DNA of 64,000 nt from Nonomuraea wenchangensis (GTDB lineage Bacteria > Actinomycetota > Actinomycetes > Streptosporangiales > Streptosporangiaceae). A program made the translations under genes and the position numbers. The notes under the pieces were generated by a model that was not told where the DNA came from, searched no databases, and saw only the letters and a program-made list of their open reading frames with translations. This document shows, in pieces, positions 31,654 through 38,857 of this stretch. The stretch's first letter is position 1; the number at the start of each line of letters is the position of its first letter. The stretch covers positions 124,001-188,000 of the forward strand of contig NZ_FOHX01000009.1 in NCBI RefSeq assembly GCF_900111685.1, given 5' to 3'.

Positions 31654-32415
31654 TCAAGAACCGTAACGTCGATGTCTCGCAGCGTAATCGCGCAGCGCCC
31701 GCAGGAAGTCAACCCTGCGGAAGTCGGGCCAGTAGGCCTCGTGGAAGTAGAACTCTGAGTGAGCGCTCTGCCAGAGCATGAAGCCCGACAGGCGCTGCTC
31801 GCCCGAGGTCCGGATGAGGAGGTCCGGATCGGGTTGGCCGCGAGTGTAGAGATGCTCCGCGATGTGCTCCACATCGAGCACCTCGACGAGGTCCTCGATG
31901 CTCGCTCCCTTGCTCGCTTGCTCCTGGAGCAGTGAGCGCACCGCATCGGCAATCTCACGTCTTCCTCCATACCCAACTGCAACGTTCACAATCAGGCCCG
32001 GACGGTGTGATGACACTTCTTTCGCGTTTTTCAGGACATTCGCCGTTCGGTCCGGCAGCAGGTCGAGCGCCCCTACGGGGATGATCCGCCAGCCCTGGTC
32101 CACGAGCTCCCGCGTCACGTCCTCGATGATGCGGAGGAGCGGCTCCAGCTCCTCCCGCGGCCGGTTGAGGTTGTCGTTGGAGAGCATCCAGACGGTGACG
32201 ACCTCGACGCCGGTCTCGCGGCACCAGCAGAGCAGCTCGGAGATCTTGTCGGCGCCCTTGCGGTGACCCGTGGAGACGTCGCTCATCCCCATGGAGCGCG
32301 CCCAACGGCGGTTGCCGTCGATGATGACCCCGACGTGCCGGGGGATGCCGTCCTTGGACAGCTTGGCCTCCAGCCGGCGTTCGTACAGCCGGTAGACCAG
32401 GTCGCGCAGGCCCAC
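31654..32415 (-). CDS. uppS: Isoprenyl (cis-prenyl) diphosphate synthase, UppS family
   Basis: A 253-aa cis-prenyltransferase that extends farnesyl or geranyl diphosphate with isopentenyl diphosphate to make polyprenyl carriers for cell-wall synthesis. Motifs: VGVIIDGNRRWARSMG (catalytic Asp), WMLSNDNLNRP, and the C-terminal RTSGEQRLSGFMLWQSAHSEFYF. Whether it is the full-length (decaprenyl) or short-chain (Z-farnesyl) enzyme cannot be told. The GTG at 32415 follows GGGGAGGA by six bases. It is last in a minus-strand run that starts at 36153. Confidence 0.92.
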   Translation of the reverse strand: MGLRDLVYRLYERRLEAKLSKDGIPRHVGVIIDGNRRWARSMGMSDVSTGHRKGADKISELLCWCRETGVEVVTVWMLSNDNLNRPREELEPLLRIIEDVTRELVDQGWRIIPVGALDLLPDRTANVLKNAKEVSSHRPGLIVNVAVGYGGRREIADAVRSLLQEQASKGASIEDLVEVLDVEHIAEHLYTRGQPDPDLLIRTSGEQRLSGFMLWQSAHSEFYFHEAYWPDFRRVDFLRALRDYAARHRRYGS

Positions 32416-32466
32416 GGAGTGTCCTCCCCAGCGGTTGCCCTCGGTCAATGACCCAACAGGCAATTA

Positions 32467-33006
32467 TCACCGCGTTTCATCCGTGCCTGCTCCGTCTCCG
32501 GCATTCCTTGCCATATCTCTGCCTTCCAGACATCCTTCGGCCTCCTCCAGGAGACCCCGGACGAACGACGACAGCTCCGCCGAGGTCAGCACCGCCCGCA
32601 TGCCCACCCCCGCCGCGCCCCACGCCTCCACGTACGCCCGCCGCGTCACCCGCCAGCGGCTCCCCTCCCACAGCGGGATCGTGCGCAGACGGCAGCTCAG
32701 CTCACCCCCCGCCGGGCCCGACCTGCTGCGGTAGCGGAAGGAGAACAGCTCGCCGTCCGGCTCCCCGCCGGGGAACCTGTCGTCGGGATCGGCCCACCGC
32801 CTGGCCGTGTCGCGGCCCGTGCGGGCCTCGTCCACGCCGTGCGCCAGCCGGGTCAGCAGCCAGCCGCAGCGCTCGCCCACGCTGCCGTACGGGGCGCCGT
32901 CGCGGTGCAGCTCAAGGGTGACCTCGTAAGGGGTGCCGACACTGTCGCGGCACGCAACGGGCGTGACGCTCAAATAGGATCCGTCGACACAGCGCAGTCC
33001 CCCCAT
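32467..33006 (-). CDS. Hypothetical protein, co-transcribed with DUF7064-like gene
   Basis: A 179-aa protein of unknown function. It starts MGGLRCVDGSYLSVTPVACRDS, has a beta-rich first part (YEVTLELHRDGAPYGSVGERCGWLLTRL), a middle Arg/Asp-rich stretch, and a C-terminal helix (SSFVRGLLEEAEGCLEG). No signal peptide or membrane helix. The ATG at 33006 has AGGGG upstream. It starts 29 bp after the previous stop in a different frame, so it is a separate gene. No family is recognised. Confidence 0.62.
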   Translation of the reverse strand: MGGLRCVDGSYLSVTPVACRDSVGTPYEVTLELHRDGAPYGSVGERCGWLLTRLAHGVDEARTGRDTARRWADPDDRFPGGEPDGELFSFRYRSRSGPAGGELSCRLRTIPLWEGSRWRVTRRAYVEAWGAAGVGMRAVLTSAELSSFVRGLLEEAEGCLEGRDMARNAGDGAGTDETR

Positions 33007-33035
33007 GCACCCCTGCGTTTCCCGGCCGATGACCG

Positions 33036-33914
33036 CTAAACCCAGACGTGCGAGCGCCACAGCGGCGGCTGGTGCCACTCCGTCCAGCCGTGGCCGAAGC
33101 GCCCGTCCTCGGCCTCGAAGCGGCACATCGCGCGCGGGAACACCGCCGTCTCCCCCTCGGGCGAGGTCAGCGTCACCGGCGCGAACGCGACCGGCCGAGC
33201 AATCACCGCCGGCCCCGGCAGCCGCAGCACCGTCTCGGCGGGGCGGTCGCCGTCGAAGGAGGTCGCCGCCGTGAAGCCGGCCGCGTGCTCGGGCTCGCCG
33301 CCCGGCGGCACGGTGAACGCCGGCCAGGACAGGTCGAGGCCCACGTTGGCGCGCATGCCGTGCACGTACGTGCCGTCCGCCAGCCGGCCGCTGCTCCACA
33401 TCCAGGAGATCGACCACCAGTCGCGTACACCCCAGCTGTGGTCGCGCTCGCCGTGGCCGTGGAAGGGCCGGCCGTCGATCGTGCCGGTCACCTCGCAGGG
33501 GACCTCGTAGCGCGGGGTGATCGCGTAGCCGTACGCGCCGCCCTCCGTGCGCCACTCCAGGTCCAGCGAGAGCGCGTCGGAGACCAGCCGGACCGCGGCC
33601 GTGCGGAACGGGTCGGCGATCCGCTGGGACGCCTCGTAGCCCGCGCCGCGCACGGTCAGGCCCGGGTCCTCGGGCAGCGGCGCGTCGTGGTCGATCACGG
33701 ACGCGGCCAGGCCGTCGGGGGTGACCAGGCAGGCCCAGTACCAGGCGCGCTTCCAGTTGGGGTAGAGGCCGAGCCGCACGTAGCCGCCCAGCTCGCCGTC
33801 GTCCGCCACGAAGTCGAAGTAGTAGGACTCGTTCCACAGGGGCTCGCCGCCGGGCTCGTGGAGCCGCTCGTCCCGCTCGTCCAGGGGCCATTGGCCCATG
33901 TTGACCACGCGCAT
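33036..33914 (-). CDS. DUF7064/AttH-like lipocalin-fold protein
   Basis: A 292-aa protein resembling the CrtC/AttH superfamily (two lipocalin-like barrels). Matching features are NESYYFDFVADDGELGGYVRLGLYPN, WKRAWYWACLVTPDG, GERDHSWGVRDWWSISWMWSSGRL (the conserved D-H-S-W-G-x-R-D-W motif), and HGWTEWH near the end. Members act on lipids or isoprenoids or are of unknown function. The ATG at 33914 has GGGAGG five bases upstream. It is positioned between the MNIO cluster and uppS; a role on a prenyl compound would fit but is speculation. Confidence 0.7.
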   Translation of the reverse strand: MRVVNMGQWPLDERDERLHEPGGEPLWNESYYFDFVADDGELGGYVRLGLYPNWKRAWYWACLVTPDGLAASVIDHDAPLPEDPGLTVRGAGYEASQRIADPFRTAAVRLVSDALSLDLEWRTEGGAYGYAITPRYEVPCEVTGTIDGRPFHGHGERDHSWGVRDWWSISWMWSSGRLADGTYVHGMRANVGLDLSWPAFTVPPGGEPEHAAGFTAATSFDGDRPAETVLRLPGPAVIARPVAFAPVTLTSPEGETAVFPRAMCRFEAEDGRFGHGWTEWHQPPLWRSHVWV

Positions 33915-33933
33915 ACCGCCTCCCAAGCGCATG

Positions 33934-34314
33934 CTACGGCAACAGCCGCCGCCACCAAGGGGCCCGGCGGCGGGGCGGATCCGGCAGCCGGCCGCGCTCG
34001 CGCAGCCAGGCGGCGAAGTCGTCGGCGTCGGCGCGGTAGCCGGGAGGCGGCTCTTCGCGGGCCCGCGCGTATGCGGCGAACTCGGCGGCCAGGTCGGGAC
34101 CGGCGGCCTCGGCCGCGTCCGGGCGGAGGCGCGCCACGACGGAGCGCCGCTTGGCGAGCAGGCTCGCGGCCTGGGCGCGCAGGCGGGCCGGGTCGAAGCC
34201 GTCGGGCACCTCACCGGCCGCGACCAGCGCCCGCACCACCCGCCCCTGCGCCGCCGCCAGCCGCCTCCGCGCCGCCGCCAGGTCCTCCTCCTCCGGCGCG
34301 GCCAGGTCCGTCAC
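33934..34314 (-). CDS. Small protein coupled to the MNIO gene (possible partner protein)
   Basis: A 126-aa, largely helical protein: two coiled-coil-like helices (EEDLAAARRRLAAAQGRVVRALVAAGEVP, FDPARLRAQAASLLAKRRSVVARL), then an aromatic C-terminal part (DFAAWLRERGRLP) and a basic Trp-Trp tail. Its GTG start overlaps the MNIO stop (GTGA), so the two are translationally coupled. MNIO enzymes usually need a partner that binds the precursor peptide; this is a candidate for that role by position only. No domain is recognised. Confidence 0.65.
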   Translation of the reverse strand: MTDLAAPEEEDLAAARRRLAAAQGRVVRALVAAGEVPDGFDPARLRAQAASLLAKRRSVVARLRPDAAEAAGPDLAAEFAAYARAREEPPPGYRADADDFAAWLRERGRLPDPPRRRAPWWRRLLP

Positions 34315-35156
34315 CCGGGCTCCCCTGCGGCCACCCCGGCCGCCATCGCGGCGCGGATCCTGTCCAGCTCCCCGGCCAGCACGGCGTCGCTCGGGAAGCG
34401 GTCGTCCCACTCCAGCAGCACCCCGGGCGGACGGGTACGCGCGCACAGCTCGGTGAGCAGGTCCAGCACCGGCTCCGGCGGGGCCGTGGTGTGGGTGTCG
34501 TGCCAGATGCCCTGGTGCTCGTGGCCGCCGGCGACGTGCACGTACGCCAGGTGCTCCAGCGGCAGGGCGTCGAGCGCGGCCACCGCCGGCAGGCCCAGGT
34601 TGACCTGGTTGGTGTAGAGGTTGGCCACGTCGACGAGCAGCCGCACCCCGGTCCGCTCCACCAGCTCGGCGAGGAAGCGGCCCTCGGTCAGCTCGTCGTC
34701 CGGCCAGCCGAAGATCGCGGCCACGTTCTCCAGCGCCAGCGGGACGGGCAGCGCCTCCTGCGCCCGGCGTACGTTCTCGGTGACGACCCGCAGCGACTCC
34801 CGCGTACGCGGGATCGGCAGCAGATGCCCCGCCTCCACGCCGTCGCCGCGGACGAACGCCAGATGCTCGCTGACCAGCGGCGCGTCCAGCGCCTCCGCGC
34901 ACGCGGCCAGGTGCGCGAGCCGCCTGGCGGAGGGCGGCTCGGCCCCGCCGACGCCGAGCGAAACGCCGTGCGGGATCACCGGCACCCCCCTGGCTCGCAG
35001 CACGCGCAGCGACTCCGGCGGCGCGCCTGGCCTTATGTTCTCGGCGACCACCTCGACGAAGTCGACGCCCGCCATGCGCTCGATGGTGAGATCCAGCTCG
35101 GCCCGCCAGCCGATCCCCACCCCCAGCTCCGCGGCCCTGTCCCGGTCCCCCGCCAT
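34311..35156 (-). CDS. DUF692 multinuclear non-haem iron oxidative enzyme (MNIO)
   Basis: A 281-aa TIM-barrel protein of the DUF692/MbnB family. Recognisable segments: ELGVGIGWRAELDLTIERM, DFVEVVAENI, VIPHGVSLGVGG, VSEHLAFVRGD, LALENVAAIFGWPDDE, LLVDVANLYTNQVNLG, YVHVAGGHEHQGIWHDTHTT and VLLEWDDRFP. His, Asp and Glu residues in these segments match the iron ligands of the family. MNIOs oxidise cysteine and other residues in ribosomal peptides (oxazolone-thioamide, thiooxazole, excised Cys). The ATG at 35156 has GGAAGGA upstream. The gene before it encodes a protein ending in a Gly/Cys tail; the gene after overlaps it. Confidence 0.92.
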   Translation of the reverse strand: MAGDRDRAAELGVGIGWRAELDLTIERMAGVDFVEVVAENIRPGAPPESLRVLRARGVPVIPHGVSLGVGGAEPPSARRLAHLAACAEALDAPLVSEHLAFVRGDGVEAGHLLPIPRTRESLRVVTENVRRAQEALPVPLALENVAAIFGWPDDELTEGRFLAELVERTGVRLLVDVANLYTNQVNLGLPAVAALDALPLEHLAYVHVAGGHEHQGIWHDTHTTAPPEPVLDLLTELCARTRPPGVLLEWDDRFPSDAVLAGELDRIRAAMAAGVAAGEPG

Positions 35157-35184
35157 ACCGTCCTTCCTCTCCCCGGCGCGCTTC

Positions 35185-36153
35185 TCAGCCGCCGCCACCG
35201 CCGCCCCCGCACCCGCCACCGCCGCCGCATCCTCCGCCGCCGCCGCAGCTCGACCCGCCCCCGCCGTCGCCACCGCCGGAGGAGCCGAAATCGGAGCCGC
35301 CGAAGGACACGCCGTCGCCGCCGCTGTGCGCCCCGCAGGACCCGGAGCTGTCACCGCCGGGGAAGCTGGTCATCAGCTCCTTGCCCAGCGCCGGGTCCCC
35401 CGCCTCCTCCAGGCCGTAGAGCGCCACCAGCACCCCGACGGCCAGTGCGGCCGCCCCCTGGTCGCCGCGTACGCCTCTCGGATGCTGGGCCCGCGCCGCG
35501 TTCAGCACCGTGCGGCCTTCCCGGGTGACGACGTTCCTGAGCCGCCTGCCGTGCCTGACGCAGTGCACGACCCCGATCACGGGGGCGGCCACCGCGAAGA
35601 AGATCGTGGGGATGAAGACGGCGTCTGGGCCGAGCGCGTCCGAGGACTGCAGCACGTTCACCGCGACCGCGAAGGCCGCCGCCACCCACGTGACGGCCAC
35701 CAGCCGCGTCCTGCGCCGCCACGCCTCCTTGAACGCCTCCTGCGGCACGAGGAGGCCGCGCGACTCAAGCCCGGCGGCGAGCGCGACCAGCGCGGGATGC
35801 GTCTCCAGCTCCCGCCGCAGCTCGGCGGCCCGGTAGCCGCCCGGTCTGGACGCGAGCGCGTCGAGCACGGCCTGCTCGATCGGCACCGGCGGGGGCGGCG
35901 CACCGTCCACGGCGGTGACCTGCGATCCCCTGGAGACGCGGACGGCGCCGGCCGTCGCGAGGACGGCCAGCGCCGTGTTCAGGGCTCTCCGGGGCCCGCC
36001 CGTGAGGTAGGCCAGCTCGTACGGCCCCAGAGGATGCCCGCGCCCGCCGGGCTCGGCTTCGGCTACCCGCCGGCTCTCGGTCTCGACCCAGTTGCTGACC
36101 GCCTGGACCGCGATCAGCATGAACAAGGCGGCGACGAGCAGGACGTAGCCCAT
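35185..36153 (-). CDS. TIGR04222-type membrane protein with C-terminal Gly/Cys tail
   Basis: A 322-aa protein. An N-terminal membrane helix (3-20, YVLLVAALFMLIAVQAVS) is followed by a soluble domain with the hallmark PYELAYLTGGPRRALNTALAVLATAGAV and a winged-helix-like region. A central membrane pair (about 170-215) precedes a last soluble part (RTVLNAARAQHPRG, LAVGVLVALYGLEEAG). The last 50 residues are Gly/Ser/Asp-rich with four cysteines: Cys273, then Cys303, Cys309 and Cys315, the last three separated by exactly five glycines and followed by seven. It lies 28 bp upstream of the MNIO gene. The tail could be an enzyme substrate. Confidence 0.85.
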   Translation of the reverse strand: MGYVLLVAALFMLIAVQAVSNWVETESRRVAEAEPGGRGHPLGPYELAYLTGGPRRALNTALAVLATAGAVRVSRGSQVTAVDGAPPPPVPIEQAVLDALASRPGGYRAAELRRELETHPALVALAAGLESRGLLVPQEAFKEAWRRRTRLVAVTWVAAAFAVAVNVLQSSDALGPDAVFIPTIFFAVAAPVIGVVHCVRHGRRLRNVVTREGRTVLNAARAQHPRGVRGDQGAAALAVGVLVALYGLEEAGDPALGKELMTSFPGGDSSGSCGAHSGGDGVSFGGSDFGSSGGGDGGGGSSCGGGGGCGGGGGCGGGGGGG

Positions 36154-36225
36154 GTTTGCCCCCCGGATGATCGGTACGGCGGCGCCACCAACGTACGACC
36201 GTGCCGCCGCACCGCACAAGGACGC

Positions 36226-38019
36226 CTACCCGAGCCGGTCGAGCAGGGCGTTGTACTCCTTCCACAGCTCCTTCGGCAGGTGGTCGCCGAACTTCTCGAA
36301 GTGCGCCGGGATGAGCGCCGCCTCCTCGCGCCAGATCTCGCGGTCCACGCTGAGCAGCGTGCGCAGGTCGTCCTCGGAGAGGTCGAGCCCCTCGGTGTCG
36401 AGTTCGGCGGGCAGCAGGCCGATCGGCGTGGACACGGCGTCGGCCTCGCCGTTGAGCCGGTCGACGATCCACTTGAGCACGCGGCTGTTCTCGCCGTAGC
36501 CGGGCCAGATGTAGCCGCCGTCGGCGTCCTTGCGGAACCAGTTGACGTAGTAGATGCGCGGGAGCACGGCGCCCTCACGCCGGCCGATGCTCAGCCAGTG
36601 GGCGAAGTAGTCGCCCATGTTGTAGCCGCAGAACGGCAGCATGGCGAACGGGTCGTGGCGCAGCTCGCCGACCTTGCCCTCGGCCGCGGCGGTCTTCTCG
36701 GAGGCGACGTTGGCTCCGAGGAAGACGCCGTGCTCCCAGCTCAGCGACTCCGTGACCAGCGGCACGGCGGTGGCGCGCCGGCCGCCGAACAGGATCGCGG
36801 AGATGGGCACGCCCTGCGGGTCCTGCCACTCGGGTGCGATGGTCGGGCACTGGGCGGCGGGTGTGGTGAAGCGGGCGTTCGGGTGGGCGGCCGGCTCGTC
36901 GCTGTCGGGCGTCCAGTCGCGGCCCTTCCAGTCGGTGAGGTGCGCGGGCGGCTCGTCGGTCAGGCCCTCCCACCACACGTCGCCGTCGTCGGTGAGCGCG
37001 ACGTTGGTGAAGATGCTGTTGCCCCAGAGCGTCTTGACCGCGTTGGCGTTGGTGACCTGGCCGGTGCCGGGCGCGACGCCGAAGAAGCCGGCCTCCGGGT
37101 TGATGGCGTACAGGCGGCCGTCCTCGCCGAAGCGCATCCAGGCGATGTCGTCGCCGACGGTCTCGACCTTCCAACCGGGAATGGTGGGCTGGAGCATGGC
37201 GAGGTTGGTCTTGCCGCACGCGCTCGGGAAGGCGGCGGCGATGTAGCGGGTCTCGCCTGAGGGCGGGGTGAGCTTGAGTATGAGCATGTGCTCGGCCAGC
37301 CAGCCCTCGTCGCGGGCCATGACGCTGGCGATGCGCAGCGCGTAGCACTTCTTGCCGAGCAGCGCGTTGCCGCCGTAGCCGGAGCCGTAGGACCAGATCT
37401 CGCGGGTCTCGGGGAAGTGGCTGATGTACTTGGTGGAGCTGCACGGCCAGGGCACGTCGGCCTGGCCGGGCTGCAGCGGCGCGCCCACGGAGTGCACGCA
37501 CTTGACGAAGTCGCCGCGCTCCTCGATGAGGCGCAGCGCGCGCTCGCCCATGCGGGTCATGATGCGCATGGAGACGGCGACGTACGGCGAGTCCGTGATC
37601 TCGACGCCGACCTGAGAGATCTCGCCGCCGAGCGGGCCCATGCAGAACGGGACGACGTACATCGTCCGGCCGCGCATGCTGCCCTTGAAGAGCTTGCCGA
37701 AGGTCTGCCGCATCTCCGCGGGCGGGATCCAGTTGTTGGTCGGCCCGGCGTCCTCGGGGCGCTCCGAGCAGATGTAGGTGCGGTCCTCGACCCTGGCGAC
37801 GTCGCTGGGGTCGGACTTGGCGTAGAAGCTGTTGGGGCGGGCGGCGAGCCGGACGAGCGTGCCCTGCTCCACGAGCAGGTTGGTGAGACGGGTCCACTCC
37901 TCCTCGGAGCCGTCGCACCACTCGATCCGATCGGGCTCGGTAAGGACTGCTATCTCTTTCACCCACGCGGCCAATTCGCGATTGCTCGTCGGCGTGGGCA
38001 CTTCCACGGTCACGGACAC
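36226..38019 (-). CDS. pckG: GTP-dependent phosphoenolpyruvate carboxykinase
   Basis: A 597-aa cytosolic enzyme that converts oxaloacetate and GTP to phosphoenolpyruvate, GDP and CO2, the entry step of gluconeogenesis. Key motifs are intact: VVPFCMGPLGGEISQVGVE, SGYGGNALLGKKCYALRIAS, the P-loop AAFPSACGKTNLAML with the reactive cysteine, VGDDIAWMRF, and the nucleotide-binding FCGYNMGDYFAHWL. The GTG start follows GGAGGAG. The 248-bp upstream gap holds three GntR-like operators, so transcription is probably regulated by a carbon or amino-sugar signal. Confidence 0.96.
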   Translation of the reverse strand: MSVTVEVPTPTSNRELAAWVKEIAVLTEPDRIEWCDGSEEEWTRLTNLLVEQGTLVRLAARPNSFYAKSDPSDVARVEDRTYICSERPEDAGPTNNWIPPAEMRQTFGKLFKGSMRGRTMYVVPFCMGPLGGEISQVGVEITDSPYVAVSMRIMTRMGERALRLIEERGDFVKCVHSVGAPLQPGQADVPWPCSSTKYISHFPETREIWSYGSGYGGNALLGKKCYALRIASVMARDEGWLAEHMLILKLTPPSGETRYIAAAFPSACGKTNLAMLQPTIPGWKVETVGDDIAWMRFGEDGRLYAINPEAGFFGVAPGTGQVTNANAVKTLWGNSIFTNVALTDDGDVWWEGLTDEPPAHLTDWKGRDWTPDSDEPAAHPNARFTTPAAQCPTIAPEWQDPQGVPISAILFGGRRATAVPLVTESLSWEHGVFLGANVASEKTAAAEGKVGELRHDPFAMLPFCGYNMGDYFAHWLSIGRREGAVLPRIYYVNWFRKDADGGYIWPGYGENSRVLKWIVDRLNGEADAVSTPIGLLPAELDTEGLDLSEDDLRTLLSVDREIWREEAALIPAHFEKFGDHLPKELWKEYNALLDRLG

Positions 38020-38186
38020 GACTGCGCTCCTCCACTCTCTCAGGGCCCAGTCATCATTAACGACGGAGCGGCCGGAAGGCCAATTGGCGTAGACCTGTTT
38101 GGCGGGGCCGTCGTCGCAGGCAGGGGCCCTGACGATTGGGGGAGCCTACCCAACCGCGGCGGATTTAAAAGAGAATTAACATTGAG

Positions 38187-38239
38187 TGGTCCAGTCCAAT
38201 CGCAATGGTCTAAACCAATTTCCGCAGTGGTTTAGTCCA
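38187..38239 (-). promoter_or_regulatory. Three GntR-type operators upstream of pckG
   Basis: Three related 12-mers lie at 38187-38198 (TGGTCCAGTCCA), 38206-38217 (TGGTCTAAACCA, palindromic except the centre) and 38228-38239 (TGGTTTAGTCCA). Their centres are 19 and 22 bp apart, about two turns each. The pattern is close to the DasR element core (TGGTCTAGACCA) and to general GT-N-AC GntR sites. They lie 170-220 bp upstream of the pckG start. Confidence 0.6.
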
Positions 38240-38267
38240 TTCCTCTCGCCGTTTCCCCTGGACCGCT

Positions 38268-38789
38268 TCATGAATCGACGTCCGGGCCCTCGGCGCGAAC
38301 GCGGTCGACGTGCTGAAGTGCGTCGCGAAGATCGGTGAGCCAGGTGTCGGCGTTCCTGCCGACCAGGCGTACGCACCAGGCGAGCGCGTCGCTGCGGCTG
38401 CGGGCCACGCCGGCGGCCACGAGCGTGTCGAGGACCTGCCGCTCCGACTGGCGCAGCCGGGTCATGACCGGCACCGACAGTGTGGTGAACATCACGGTGA
38501 ACCCGCCGCAGGACACCCCCCACGACACCTTCTGCCGGAACCTGAGCTCGGCCTCGCGGGCGATCTCGATGCGCCGCTCCCTGGTCTCCTCCCTGAACCT
38601 GCGGGCCAGGCCCTCGACCAGGGCCGCGCGTTCGGCCTCCGGTGTGTCCTCGGGCGGGTCGGGGAGGGTGCCGACGACCGCGATCTCCTCGCGGTCCCTG
38701 ACGATCTCGGGTGCGCCGGTGAACCAGCCTTCGGGGAGCCGCCCGGTGAACCAGCCCCGGACCTCCGCCGTCATGTCTTCTGCAGCCAT
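38268..38789 (-). CDS. Conserved actinobacterial protein, possible ribbon-helix-helix regulator
   Basis: A 173-aa protein. The N-terminal part (MTAEVRGWFTGRLPEGWFTGAPEIVRDREEIAVVGTL) resembles a family seen in many actinomycetes without assigned function. A charged helix follows (EAERAALVEGLARRFREETRERRIEIAREAELRFRQKV), and the C-terminus (RLRQSERQVLDTLVAAGVARSRSDALAWCVRLVG) looks like a ribbon-helix-helix or similar DNA-binding element. Start is the ATG at 38789; 38774 is possible. A palindrome overlaps the start codon, which would suit self-repression. Confidence 0.7.
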   Translation of the reverse strand: MAAEDMTAEVRGWFTGRLPEGWFTGAPEIVRDREEIAVVGTLPDPPEDTPEAERAALVEGLARRFREETRERRIEIAREAELRFRQKVSWGVSCGGFTVMFTTLSVPVMTRLRQSERQVLDTLVAAGVARSRSDALAWCVRLVGRNADTWLTDLRDALQHVDRVRAEGPDVDS

Positions 38790-38804
38790 GTAATCACCAT
38801 TACA
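38789..38804. promoter_or_regulatory. Palindromic operator at the start codon of the RHH-like gene
   Basis: TGTAAT-CACC-ATTACA is a perfect inverted repeat with 6-bp arms that begins at the start codon itself. It sits where a bound protein would block the start region, consistent with autorepression by the protein it precedes. Confidence 0.55.
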
Positions 38805-38857
38805 CATTTACAAGCCGCAGGCACGCTAGGGAAGGAGGGTGTCCCCTTCGCGAGGGG

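Noticed and set aside
32467..33914. One gene broken by a frameshift near 33010-33036
   Set aside because: Both parts have their own start with a ribosome-binding site, the first ends naturally, and a 29-bp gap separates them, so two genes are more likely.
35188..35260. Short-period repeat that could be taken for a CRISPR or simple microsatellite
   Set aside because: It is an in-frame Gly/Cys coding tail with no spacers.
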